DNA of 64,000 bases from Kribbella sp. NBC_01245 (GTDB lineage: Bacteria > Actinomycetota > Actinomycetes > Propionibacteriales > Kribbellaceae): contig NZ_CP108487.1 of assembly GCF_036226525.1 (NCBI RefSeq), positions 2,852,001 to 2,916,000 of the forward strand, written 5' to 3'. Position numbers and translations under genes: made by a program. Positions 53,277-62,188 of this stretch are shown one piece after another. A model generated the notes under the pieces. The model did not search any database. It was not told the origin of the DNA and saw only the letters and a program-made list of their open reading frames with translations. Position 1 is the stretch's first letter; each line of letters starts with the position of its first letter.

Positions 53277-55273
53277 CTACTTCGAGGGACAAGGACGGTG
53301 ACACCGTCCTTGGTCACCGTCGAATAGTCCCGGAATCGTCGCTGTGGCCCCGATGAAGACCGCGATCGGCGGTCGCGATGGGCCTTCGGCGGCCCGTCAC
53401 GCAAGCTGGCCGAATAGGTCTGGTTTCGCGGCTCGTACCTCGGGCCTGCCGCCTGCGCCGCCGCGTTCTGGCGGACGTGACGCCCCTTGCGCGTATCCGA
53501 CTTGCTGGATTGGCCGGACGTTGCCACTGTGCTGGCGCCAACTGTGACGGCACGCCGACCACCTCGGCCACCGCCGTCGACCTTTGCTCCAGACAGACGA
53601 GCGGCGACCACCCCGGCCGAGTCACTGCCCTGCCGATTTCCCTGCGAGTCGCGATGCAGGGCGGCATCCTTCCGTCCACCTGGACCGCCGACTCCACCGG
53701 CAGGCGCAGAGCCGATAGCTCTGCGATCCGCAACACCTGGCAACTCGTGGGCCGGTCGAGCGGCTCCACCGAGCCCCTTCGCAGACATCCCTGGTGCCGG
53801 TGACTGCCGATACACCCGGACGCTCGACATCCTTTCCGCTCTCTCCTGCGGCATGGCCCGGTCGCGGCCACGGTCAGTTGATGGAATGGGACTCGCCGCA
53901 CGGCTGTTGACAGCGCCCATCATCCGGCGGACCGCGCGCATCGCACCGCGACGCGCCATACCGCCCATCGCAACACTGGCCATACCTGGCCGCATCATCG
54001 TCGCCATGCTCTCGACCATTCGCCGCAGCCGGAAACCTGCTACCAGCACTGCGATGGCAAGACCACTGACTGGAAGCCATCCGAGTGTGTCCGTCAGCCC
54101 GAACACCGCTGTCAACAAGGTCAGCGTCACTGAGAAGATGAGCATGGCAAGGAACGACTGCAGGACAAGACCGACCAAGGCCTCGAACCAGTTCATACCC
54201 CATTGCCGTGGACGCCCTGGAATGATCCACATACAGACGAAGAACATTCCGATGATCAGCAACAACAGGCAACCCACAAAGGCCATCAACGCCGTGAAGG
54301 CGAGGCTCAAGGTGAGTGCGGCGAACAATGTTGCAACGATCGCGCCGAGTGTGAGGACACCGACACGACCGAAGGGATTCTCGCCCTTCGCCCATTGGAC
54401 TGTGGCAGCGTCGGACCCGCCTTCGGCATCCACCAACTCGTTGTCGATGAACTTGTTCCGCGCCTCACCGTCCGTGCCCTTATCGAGGATCGCCTTGCCG
54501 TAGCGTTCGCATGCGGCCAGCGATCCGAACTCGGCGACGCACCAAGGCATCACCACGAACGCGCGCCAGCTCGAGTCACCTGACTTCCGAAGCAGATTGT
54601 CTTCTTTCTGGCCGGTGAAACTGGGTTCTGGCCAAGCGATCGGCGCCTTGACCGTGTCCCCTAAAGCATCGGTCGAGGTCGCGACGACGACGTCGGAGCC
54701 GAACTTCCGCGCACCATCGACGCCGTCCAACCAGGTGGCCGGAGCCACCGAGAAGCTAGTCGCGATAACACCGGCCGCGAGCACCCAGGTCAGCTGCCCC
54801 ATCGCGCTTCCCCCCGCACGGCGCTGCGAGTATGCGGCGACCGCACCGAAGGCGAGCGCCGAGGGCAACAGCCACCCGACAAGGTTCGTGTTCACGCTTC
54901 CGATCGCGCTCGTTGCGGTCTCAGTCAACGGCTTGATGTCCGTGAAGGAGAACAGCCACCACCCCACGGCTATCGCTCCGCGGGTAATCGCGACGATGTA
55001 CATCATCACGAGATGCGCATAGCCGTTGAACACCGTTTCGACCGGGTCGCGGACGCTGGCATCGAAATCGATGCCGTAGGCCATCGGGCTGTAATTCTCG
55101 AAGAGAGTCTTCCCGTCGCTGTGGCTTAGGTCGGGGGTGGGGAGGAGGTCGGCGAAGCCGGTGGGGGTGGTGGGTTGGGGGTCGGGGTCGGCGGCTAGGG
55201 CTAGTTGGGTGGTGGTGATGAAGGAGATGGCTAGGACGAAGAGGGTTTTTCGTGCACGGCGCGCCCATCTCAT
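53273..55273 (-). CDS. VirB6/TrbL-like polytopic membrane protein
   Basis: A 666-residue protein: signal peptide (LFVLAISFITTTQLALA), then about seven to eight membrane helices (AHLVMMYIVAITRGAIAVGWW; LVGWLLPSALAFGAVAAYS; LTLGAIVATLFAALTLSLAF; MAFVGCLLLLIIGMFFVCMW; FLAMLIFSVTLTLLTAVFGL) and a ~190-residue basic, Gly/Arg-rich cytoplasmic tail. This fits the channel subunit VirB6/TrbL. The first ~190 bp (55085-55273) are GC-rich and G-rich like the upstream genes, and the remainder is lower GC. Start ATG overlaps the VirB4 stop (ATGA). Confidence 0.78.
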   Translation of the reverse strand: MRWARRARKTLFVLAISFITTTQLALAADPDPQPTTPTGFADLLPTPDLSHSDGKTLFENYSPMAYGIDFDASVRDPVETVFNGYAHLVMMYIVAITRGAIAVGWWLFSFTDIKPLTETATSAIGSVNTNLVGWLLPSALAFGAVAAYSQRRAGGSAMGQLTWVLAAGVIATSFSVAPATWLDGVDGARKFGSDVVVATSTDALGDTVKAPIAWPEPSFTGQKEDNLLRKSGDSSWRAFVVMPWCVAEFGSLAACERYGKAILDKGTDGEARNKFIDNELVDAEGGSDAATVQWAKGENPFGRVGVLTLGAIVATLFAALTLSLAFTALMAFVGCLLLLIIGMFFVCMWIIPGRPRQWGMNWFEALVGLVLQSFLAMLIFSVTLTLLTAVFGLTDTLGWLPVSGLAIAVLVAGFRLRRMVESMATMMRPGMASVAMGGMARRGAMRAVRRMMGAVNSRAASPIPSTDRGRDRAMPQERAERMSSVRVYRQSPAPGMSAKGLGGAARPAHELPGVADRRAIGSAPAGGVGGPGGRKDAALHRDSQGNRQGSDSAGVVAARLSGAKVDGGGRGGRRAVTVGASTVATSGQSSKSDTRKGRHVRQNAAAQAAGPRYEPRNQTYSASLRDGPPKAHRDRRSRSSSGPQRRFRDYSTVTKDGVTVLVPRSR

Positions 55274-58200
55274 GCGACGTGCTCCTTCTTTCCGGAGCTC
55301 TTGCGGTTCTTGGGGCGGTCGTCCGGGTCGTCGTCATCGTCGTCGTCGAGGTCGTCTTCGTCCTCGTCGGTAAGGTCGTCGGCGTCGGTGTCGGTGAGGT
55401 TTTCGTCGTAGACGCCGTACATGGCCTCGTTGTAGGCCGGGTCGGCTTCTTGGTCGTAGAACTCGTCGTCGGTTACGCCGTAGCGGGCCGCTTGGGCGGT
55501 CGCGGCGGGCATCGGCTCGGCGGCGGGGGCCTGGTAGGGCTCGGGGTGGGGGTCCATCCCGGCCTGCATCGGGCCGACGGTGCCGTACCCGCCCGGTGCG
55601 TATGCGGCTGCTTCGTGCCCGGCTGCCGGTTGCCCGGGTGCCATACCGCCAGCCGAGGCATCCGCTGGCATGCCGCTACGCGTCGGGTCGACGGCCGGCA
55701 CGGCGGCGGCTTGCGGCGTACCAGTGGCCGGGTTGGCTCGCGAAGCGGGCGCTGGGGCGCCCATTGGGTGACCGTTCGCGTGGGCGTTGGCCTGGGCGGT
55801 GGTGGGTTCGGTGTGGAGGTTGGTTAGGGCGTGGAGGGCGGCTTGGGCTTCTAGTTCGTCGTCTTCGAGGTCGGTGGTGAAGGGGTCGATCTCGGGTTGG
55901 ACGGTGGGGGCCGGGGCCGGGGTGTTGGCGTGTTCGCTGGTGGGGGTGGTGCGGAGGAGGTCGGCTACGCGCTGGCTGGGGATGTCGACCTGGACGGTCG
56001 CGACCTCGTCCCAGCGGTCGCGCATGATGCAGTGACCGTGGCGGATGGACTTGCCGTTGCCGGCGGTGTTGATGCCGCGGACGAGGGTTTGGTACGGCGC
56101 GGTCTGCGGGCGGCCGAGGAGTTCGAGCAGGGAGTCGACCTGTTCGCGGGAGCGCAGGCTGAAGGCGAACAGGGTGGTGATCTGCTCGACCAGGCCGGGC
56201 AGTTTCAGGATCGAGGCCGGGTCCTGCGTGTCGAGCACCAGGGAGGCGCCGAGGGCACGGCCGACCCGGGCGATGTAGTCCAGGAACGAGGCGCCATCGG
56301 GGGTCTTCGTGAGCAGGTGGACCTCGGGCACGATGACGACCTTCGAGCGGCCGCGGAACTCCCGGCGCCCCGTGGTGCGGACCATCCAGGCGAGGCAGCC
56401 GCGCAGACAGGCCATACCGACGCGCTCGATCGGGGACCACGATTCCGGCGCCGACTCGGGCGACGGCAGGGTCAGACCGGGCATCTGGACGACCCAGAGG
56501 CCCGGGTTCGTCGTGAGGGAGGACAGACCACTCGGCGGTCCGGCGACAACGCTGCCCAGGCCGGTTTCGACCAGGTCGCGCAGGGCGAAACCGACCATGC
56601 GGGTGTTCTCGTTGTCGTCGGCGCAGAGGCGCTGGATCACGCCCCACGACGAGGGATCGGGTGATTGCAGCTCGGCGCGAGTCGCCGCCATCACTGGGGC
56701 TTCGGCCGCTCCGCGCAGGTGTTGCGGCAGCAGCAGCATCAGCTGGGACGGCGCCTGCAGCAGCGCGTCGTCGGCGGGAAGCACGCGGAGCAGGTCGGCG
56801 GCACCGGAGAAGCGGGCCGTGATCTCGATGACCGCGGTCGGCACGCCGTACTCCGAGGCGACGGCCGAGACACCGGCGGCGTCACCCTTGAGGTCGAGCA
56901 GCGGCACCCAGGCGCCGGCAAAAGCCGAGTCGAGGCCCGCCAGCATCGCGGCAGTGGTCTTGCCTCGACCCGATCGGCCGAGGAATACCGAGGTGGTCGC
57001 GTCGCCGAGGGCCGAGCCTGCTGCCGCGTCGAAGCGGACCAGGCCCGGGGTGGAACCGGTCAGGTAACCGATGGCCGGGCCGGAGGCGTCGCCAACCGAG
57101 GCACCGCCCCAGAACCACGAGCCGAAGAAGGCGGTGGACTCGCGGACATGCCCGAGGTCCGGCACGCGGAGTTGGTCGCCGGGCAGGGACTCGAGCCAGA
57201 GGTCGCGCTGCTCGTCGGCACCAGCGGCGACGGTGATACCGCGGTCGGCGTAGTGCGCGATGACGGCATCGACGTACGTCTCGAGGTCTTCGCGGGTGTC
57301 CGCACTGACCAGCAGGCGCGGGTGGTCCTCGACCAGGGTCAGGCCGCTGCGGTTGATATCGCGTTTGACCTCGCGCATCACCCGCTCGGTCTCGACGATC
57401 TCGTCGGCGGTCTCCTCGGCGGTGCCCTTCGCGGCGGAACGACGCTGCTCCTTGGCGCTCTTGCGGGTCTCGTCGACGAGGTGGCGGGCCGTCTTCTTGG
57501 TGAGGACGCGGAACCGCACCGACGCCTCGACCGTCACGTCGATCTCGTCGCCGTCGTCGTCGATGGCCTTGATCTCGCTCAACGTACGCAGCCACTCCCC
57601 GTTGCCCGGAGTCTCGAGCTCCTCGGGGAAGTCGGTCATCGCGAGGACGGTCGTGTATGCCGAGATCTGGCCGCGGGCGTCGTAGATGCGCAGGTGATCG
57701 GTGTACGGCACTACGCGGCCGGAGGTCAGCCGGGCCAGCGAGGCGCCGGTGATGAGGCCGCGCTTCGGGGCCGCGATCGCGCCTCGGTGCATCTCGCGGC
57801 TGACCAGCCAGGAGATCACCTCGGCCGGCGCGGCGTGGGCCCGCCACACGGTGCTGGCGAGCTGGCGGCCGAGTTTGCGGACGCGCTCGTCGAGGTGGGC
57901 CAGTTCGCGGGCGCTGACCCGCCACGACGTCGTACCCAGGGCGTCGCTGATGGCGCCTCGGACCTGGGCGGTGGCGCGCGGGTCGCGGTCGCTGAGGTGG
58001 ACGCCGAGTGCGACGTACCGCTCGGGCATGCGCATCTCGTCGATGCGGTCGGCGCGGGTCTGGGCCCAGGCCTCGTGGTCGCCGAGGCGGTAGTGGCCGT
58101 CGACGCTGTCGATGTAGTCGCGGCCGGTCGAACGGCCCCAGACCACCTTGAGGTGGCTGAGCCGGTCGCCGAGGATCGTCGCGGCCGCGCTCACCGCGGC

Positions 58201-58386
58201 GTCGAGGGCGGCGTCCTGCTCGGCCTCGGTGGCCAGGTCGGTGTTCGCGACGGAGATCAGGTACCACGCTTCGGCGTGGCGCTCGCTCACGAGCAGGCCG
58301 TCCGCGATGGCGACCAGCCGGGGTGGCGGCAGGCCGCGATCCCGGCCGATTCCCACCAGGTTCAGGAGCTTGTCAGCGATCTTCAT
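55270..58386 (-). CDS. VirB4-like secretion ATPase
   Basis: A 1038-residue ATPase, the motor of the T4SS-like apparatus. Walker A is FLGRSGRGKTT (Lys476). The Walker B position reads SKVVIVPEVHLL, with Pro687 where Asp is usual and Glu688 kept. A later LVLDTQDPASI and FSLRSREQVDSLLELLGRP match the VirB4/TraC C-terminal motor. The N-terminal ~440 residues are the membrane-associated VirB4 domain. The last ~200 residues are a disordered Ala/Pro/Gly region ending in an Asp/Glu run (LTDEDEDDLDDDDDDDPDD). ATG at 58386 overlaps the upstream stop. Confidence 0.85.
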   Translation of the reverse strand: MKIADKLLNLVGIGRDRGLPPPRLVAIADGLLVSERHAEAWYLISVANTDLATEAEQDAALDAAVSAAATILGDRLSHLKVVWGRSTGRDYIDSVDGHYRLGDHEAWAQTRADRIDEMRMPERYVALGVHLSDRDPRATAQVRGAISDALGTTSWRVSARELAHLDERVRKLGRQLASTVWRAHAAPAEVISWLVSREMHRGAIAAPKRGLITGASLARLTSGRVVPYTDHLRIYDARGQISAYTTVLAMTDFPEELETPGNGEWLRTLSEIKAIDDDGDEIDVTVEASVRFRVLTKKTARHLVDETRKSAKEQRRSAAKGTAEETADEIVETERVMREVKRDINRSGLTLVEDHPRLLVSADTREDLETYVDAVIAHYADRGITVAAGADEQRDLWLESLPGDQLRVPDLGHVRESTAFFGSWFWGGASVGDASGPAIGYLTGSTPGLVRFDAAAGSALGDATTSVFLGRSGRGKTTAAMLAGLDSAFAGAWVPLLDLKGDAAGVSAVASEYGVPTAVIEITARFSGAADLLRVLPADDALLQAPSQLMLLLPQHLRGAAEAPVMAATRAELQSPDPSSWGVIQRLCADDNENTRMVGFALRDLVETGLGSVVAGPPSGLSSLTTNPGLWVVQMPGLTLPSPESAPESWSPIERVGMACLRGCLAWMVRTTGRREFRGRSKVVIVPEVHLLTKTPDGASFLDYIARVGRALGASLVLDTQDPASILKLPGLVEQITTLFAFSLRSREQVDSLLELLGRPQTAPYQTLVRGINTAGNGKSIRHGHCIMRDRWDEVATVQVDIPSQRVADLLRTTPTSEHANTPAPAPTVQPEIDPFTTDLEDDELEAQAALHALTNLHTEPTTAQANAHANGHPMGAPAPASRANPATGTPQAAAVPAVDPTRSGMPADASAGGMAPGQPAAGHEAAAYAPGGYGTVGPMQAGMDPHPEPYQAPAAEPMPAATAQAARYGVTDDEFYDQEADPAYNEAMYGVYDENLTDTDADDLTDEDEDDLDDDDDDDPDDRPKNRKSSGKKEHVA

Positions 58387-58943
58387 CAGTGCCTCTTCCC
58401 CGTGGTCCGGCGCCGAACCCGATCTAGCTGGTCCGTCCCGAGTAGACGGGCCCGCTGGTTCACCGTGATGTCCGCTCCGGCGCGGACTCTCGGGTCGTGC
58501 ACGACGACTTCCTCGCGCTCCCATTCGGGAGTCACCCGGGCCTTGGCCAGGTTCGCCACCTTGTGCGTGGCGACCCGGTCCCGCCAGGGCAGGTATTCGC
58601 TCTTGTCGGCCGCCCGCGCACCCAGCCCGATGATCGGCCGGTGCGAACGCAGGGCATAACGCACCGCGAGCGCCCATTCGGTCACCCGGCGGCGGCGCTC
58701 GTGGAACTTGCCCGGCCGCCAGCCGAACGCCGTGATCACGAACGGCGGCACGATGTAGAAGCTGATCGTGGTCTTACCGGGCACCCCGAGGATGGGGATC
58801 AGCAGTAAAACCCAGGCGAGCACGATCACCGCGCCGAAGATGATCATCCGGCGACGGGCACCCTCTCCGAGGTCGATGCCGAGCAGGTCGTACTGCCGGG
58901 TCTCGATCTCGAAGTGATGGGTGAGGGTACGGCCGACACGCAT
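58386..58943 (-). CDS. PrgI/TcpE-like membrane protein of the T4SS-like operon
   Basis: A 185-residue protein with two adjacent helices (IIFGAVIVLAWVLLLIPILG; TISFYIVPPFVITAFGW) followed by a basic cytoplasmic domain (RPGKFHERRRRVTEWALAVRY). This hairpin layout, directly upstream of the VirB4 gene, is typical of PrgI/TcpE/VirB3-like partners of VirB4. It begins immediately after the stop of the VirB2-like gene and ends overlapping the VirB4 start. Confidence 0.72.
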   Translation of the reverse strand: MRVGRTLTHHFEIETRQYDLLGIDLGEGARRRMIIFGAVIVLAWVLLLIPILGVPGKTTISFYIVPPFVITAFGWRPGKFHERRRRVTEWALAVRYALRSHRPIIGLGARAADKSEYLPWRDRVATHKVANLAKARVTPEWEREEVVVHDPRVRAGADITVNQRARLLGTDQLDRVRRRTTGKRH

Positions 58944-59231
58944 TCAGCTACCCCCGGACACCAGAGTCCAGAAGCCCTTCAGCACGTTGATGGTCTGGTT
59001 GTTGGCGTAGATCAGCCCGCCGACCAGCACACCCGCGGCGATGTGGCCGAACAGCTCGCCCCACTCGCGCTTGAAGTAGTGCCCGATCGAACGCAGCACC
59101 AGGATCGCGATGAAGATGTTCCCCGCGATGACGAGAACCCAGTCCTTGAAGTCCGCGCCCGTCGGGACGTTGCTGTCGGCGAGTGGCGCAGCGAGCTCCA
59201 CCACGCTCGCGACCAGTTGGTGAGTCATCAT
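58944..59231 (-). CDS. Small VirB2-like membrane protein
   Basis: A 95-residue protein with two hydrophobic helices (WVLVIAGNIFIAILVLRSIGH; LFGHIAAGVLVGGLIYANN) joined by a charged loop, and a short N-terminal extracytoplasmic part. Size, topology and place fit VirB2/TrbC-like subunits of Gram-positive T4SS. No cleavable signal peptide is obvious. Homology is by context, not strong motif. Confidence 0.62.
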   Translation of the reverse strand: MMTHQLVASVVELAAPLADSNVPTGADFKDWVLVIAGNIFIAILVLRSIGHYFKREWGELFGHIAAGVLVGGLIYANNQTINVLKGFWTLVSGGS

Positions 59232-59256
59232 TGCGGTATCTCCCTTGTAACCGTGG

Positions 59257-60489
59257 TCATCCGACGGCAGCCACTTGCCATCGTTGCGCTCCGTCCGCGG
59301 CGACGGTCCGCCGCAGGGTGAGCGAGTAGGTCTGGTCGAGGGTGGTGTCCCCCGAACCGGACCAGGTGACAGCGGCCGTCGCGTGACGTTCGTTGTCGTC
59401 TCCGGTGAAGACCTGCCAGTCGGCCAGTTCTTTCAACTTGACCGAGCCGTTCAGGCTGCGAATGGCGGCGCCGGGCGCGGTCACGGCCGCCACCTTGGCG
59501 TCGGATTCGCCGTACGCCCCGAAGAACGCCTTCGCGTCGTTCAGCGTGACGGCGGTCAGGTCGTCGTCCGGCACGCCTGCCTCGGGCATGTTCTCGGGCA
59601 GCGCGGCCGGCAGATCGGCGACGTACGTCGGGGGGCCGCTGACGACGACCCGTGCCGACGTCCGGGCCACCGGCACCGAGATGCGCTGCCAGGTCGGTTT
59701 GCCGCGGACGAAGACCCGTCCGTTGCGGACGAACGGCACGACCATCACGCGGACGTCGACCTGGGCGGCGACACCGCCGGGATCGACGGTCACCTCTCCC
59801 GGGTACGCCGCGGCGGCGGCCTGGCGACCCCGCCCGTTCCAGCCGACGCGCTCGTCCAGCCCGGTGGCCAGGTCGCGTTTGATCGCGGCCGGCCGGGCAT
59901 CCGGGTTCAGCTCGTCCCAGGACAGGTACGACATGGCGAACCTCGTCCCGACGGCCTGCGCCTCGTCCTTCGGGTACGTCGAACTGGCGCTTCCGGCGAC
60001 CGGCGGCGCGCTGTTCGGGCGGATCCACGAGCGCACACCGCTGATCGCGGCGAGCAGCAGAACGACGACCACCAGACCGCGCAGGAAGCGCCGTGCCCAG
60101 GTGGTGAAGGACGACTCCGGCTCCGTCGCCCACGGGGTCGCGCGGCTGTCGCCAGGACCGGGCGCGCCACGATGCTGCGGCGTCCGGTGCTGCTGCGGCC
60201 CGGCCGGACCCGGTGCGGGCTGGCCGGTCGTGGGCTGATTCGGCGTCGGCCGTCGCGGCGGCGCCATCACGCCACCGGCGGGAGGCTGTGCGGGACCGGA
60301 ACTACGGTGCGGACCGGTGGATCCCTTGGCCTGCCGAGGCGGCAGCGGTGCCGGCGCACCAGGGTGCGTCCACCAGTCGGCCTCGACATCTTCTGGACGG
60401 AGCTCGTTCACCGGGCCATTCGGGCGCCGTTTGTCCGACCAGTGCTCACCCTTTGGCGGCAAGTTCAACAGGCTGCGCCACCAACTCAT
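59257..60489 (-). CDS. TcpC/VirB8-like conjugation scaffold protein
   Basis: A 410-residue first gene of the T4SS-like operon. Cytoplasmic Pro/Gly/Gln-rich N-terminus (about 1-140), one membrane helix (FLRGLVVVVLLLAAISGVRSW), then two extracytoplasmic NTF2-like repeats (VGTRFAMSYLSWDELNPDAR; LNDAKAFFGAYGESDAKVAA ... GDTTLDQTYSLTLRR). This is the TcpC layout from Gram-positive conjugative plasmids. ATG at 60489 was chosen because GGGGAGAG directly precedes it; a longer start at 60591 is less likely. Confidence 0.8.
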   Translation of the reverse strand: MSWWRSLLNLPPKGEHWSDKRRPNGPVNELRPEDVEADWWTHPGAPAPLPPRQAKGSTGPHRSSGPAQPPAGGVMAPPRRPTPNQPTTGQPAPGPAGPQQHRTPQHRGAPGPGDSRATPWATEPESSFTTWARRFLRGLVVVVLLLAAISGVRSWIRPNSAPPVAGSASSTYPKDEAQAVGTRFAMSYLSWDELNPDARPAAIKRDLATGLDERVGWNGRGRQAAAAAYPGEVTVDPGGVAAQVDVRVMVVPFVRNGRVFVRGKPTWQRISVPVARTSARVVVSGPPTYVADLPAALPENMPEAGVPDDDLTAVTLNDAKAFFGAYGESDAKVAAVTAPGAAIRSLNGSVKLKELADWQVFTGDDNERHATAAVTWSGSGDTTLDQTYSLTLRRTVAADGAQRWQVAAVG

Positions 60490-60896
60490 CTCTCCCCGCC
60501 CCTCAAACAGCAGTTGTGCGGACAGTAGCCGGGAGAATACGGCAAGCAATTGTCCGTCGGGAGTCCTGGGACCAGCATCTGGTTCCCTCATCGCCGACGG
60601 CGGTCATACCGTTACGTCTTGTCGTCGTAACGGCACACTCCGGTGACGGGAGTGACGTCCTCGGTGCCCTTGCCATAGTTCCTCTCCTATGCCTGCCTAC
60701 ATCCCCAGGCCCGCGCAACCATGCCATACGACTCCGACAGTTTCGAAAATCCGTGCGAACAACATGGTAAAGAACGACACAACCGATCACACAGCGTGAC
60801 CATTCTCGGGTGTGTCGTCCCTGTGGATAACCCTCTCATCTGTCTGGTGTGAAGGCTAGGCTCGCGGTGATAAACACGCTCGCCAGGAGGGTCACG
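60490..60896. other. Divergent promoter region, T4SS-like operon / aldo-keto reductase
   Basis: A 407-bp region with no supported gene between divergently transcribed units. It should carry the promoter of the eight-gene leftward operon and that of the rightward AKR gene. AGGAGG at 60885-60890 is the AKR ribosome site. The stretch 60740-60840 is locally AT-richer than its surroundings. No clear operator palindrome is seen. Confidence 0.5.
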
Positions 60897-61772
60897 ATGG
60901 AGAAACGAAGGCTTGGGCGGCTCGGGCACGAGAGCTCGGTGCTGATTTATGGGGCCGCCTCGCTGGGTGGGGTGGACCAGGATCGCGCGGACGCCTCGAT
61001 CCAGGAGGCGCTGGACGCCGGGATCAACCACTTCGACGTCGCGGCCGACTATGGCGACGCCGAGATCCGGCTCGGGCCGTGGATGCCGCAGATCCGGGAC
61101 CGGATCTTCCTCGCCACCAAGACCGGGCGGCGTACGGCGGAGGAGGCCTGGGCGGAGATCAATCGTTCGCTCGAACGGCTGCAGACCGATCACGTCGACC
61201 TGATCCAGATGCACTCCGTCTGCGATCTGGAGAACCTCGACCTGGTCACCGGGAAGGGTGGCTCGCTCGAGGCCGCGATCCGGGCCAAGGAGGAGGGGCT
61301 GGCGAAGGCGATCGGTATCACCGGTCATACCGCGGCGGCGCCGAGTGTGCATACCGAGGGGCTGCGGCGGTTCGACTTCGACAGCGTGCTGACTCCGCTG
61401 AACTATCACCTCTCGACCGATCCGGAGTATGCCGAGGCGTATGCGGGGCTTGTCGCGGCCATTGAGGCCTCGGGTGCCGCGCTGATGACGATCAAGATGA
61501 TCGCCCGGCGGAACTGGCACGACGGCGAGGAGAAGACGTACGACACCTGGTATGCGCCGTTCGACGAGCAGCGCTACATCACCGCTGCGACCGCCTGGCT
61601 GCTGAACGGGCATCCCGAGATCACCGGCCTCGCGACGGCCGGCGAGACCCGGTTGCTGCGCCAGATGGTGATCGCCGAGCGCGAGCGGGCGGAACTGAGT
61701 GCCGAGGACGCCGCGGCCATCCTGGAGGAGGTGAAGGACTACTCATCGCCGTTCATCACGATGCCGTTCTGA
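60897..61772 (+). CDS. Aldo/keto reductase
   Basis: A 291-residue NAD(P)H-dependent AKR. The tetrad is intact: Asp and Tyr in HFDVAADYGDAE, Lys in LATKTGRR and His in DLIQMHSV. Later GITGHT, LTPLNYHL and GLATAGETRLLRQ complete the barrel. Substrate unknown. ATG at 60897 has AGGAGG six bases upstream. It serves as a useful contrast to the AKR-like protein at 37177-38091, which has lost most of this tetrad. Confidence 0.93.
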   Translation: MEKRRLGRLGHESSVLIYGAASLGGVDQDRADASIQEALDAGINHFDVAADYGDAEIRLGPWMPQIRDRIFLATKTGRRTAEEAWAEINRSLERLQTDHVDLIQMHSVCDLENLDLVTGKGGSLEAAIRAKEEGLAKAIGITGHTAAAPSVHTEGLRRFDFDSVLTPLNYHLSTDPEYAEAYAGLVAAIEASGAALMTIKMIARRNWHDGEEKTYDTWYAPFDEQRYITAATAWLLNGHPEITGLATAGETRLLRQMVIAERERAELSAEDAAAILEEVKDYSSPFITMPF

Positions 61773-62007
61773 CCGCCCACCGGGTTCTGACCACCGGTCT
61801 GACCGGCAGCCGAGGCCTGTCCAGGGCGCCTGGCCGCCGTTCTGACCGCCCAGTAATCGGCCGCGCCGCTGTTCTGACCGTGGCGCCGCCGTTTCGCCCG
61901 CACCGCTGTTCTGACCGCGCCGGTCTGATCCGCTCGGTCGGAGCAAGGTCGACCGGGCGAAGGTCGTCCAGGGCGAGGTGGTCCGGGGCGAGGTTGTACG
62001 GCGTGGG
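61767..62007. repeat. Degenerate repeat tract downstream of the AKR gene
   Basis: TTCTGACC or TCTGACC recurs at 61767, 61785, 61798, 61840, 61872 and 61909, the first copy being the AKR stop codon itself. Then three to four 15-bp tandem units of GTnGTCCnGGGCGAG type follow (61948-62007). No coding capacity is convincing on either strand in 61773-62188. Spacing is irregular, so it is not a CRISPR. Confidence 0.7.
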
Positions 62008-62188
62008 GGTGTGTTGGGGTGGGCGGGTGGCGTGAGAGGCTCGGCGGGCCGCCTTTGGGCACGTCTGCCCTTGTGGCGGTTGTGCTCGCGGGCGGTCCTG
62101 CTTTGACCGGGGCGTCGGGAACATTCGGCCGGGCTGTTCTGTTCTAGGAGCAGGAAAGACTTTTCATCCGAGTGCGGAGGTCGTAGTA

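Noticed and set aside
55130..55260. G-rich stretch that could form G-quadruplexes
   Set aside because: It codes the N-terminus of the VirB6-like protein (Pro/Thr-rich after the signal peptide), which explains the G-runs; no other support.
56665..58659. Plus-strand open frame of 664 codons
   Set aside because: Antisense shadow of the VirB4-like gene, whose Walker A and other motifs are clear on the minus strand.
50069..60489. Integrative conjugative element
   Set aside because: No integrase, relaxase, coupling ATPase, tRNA-flanking att repeat or other mobile-element genes are seen at either boundary within the window.
61767..62007. Possible CRISPR array
   Set aside because: Repeats are only 7-8 bp, spacing varies from about 13 to 42 bp, and no cas gene is near.
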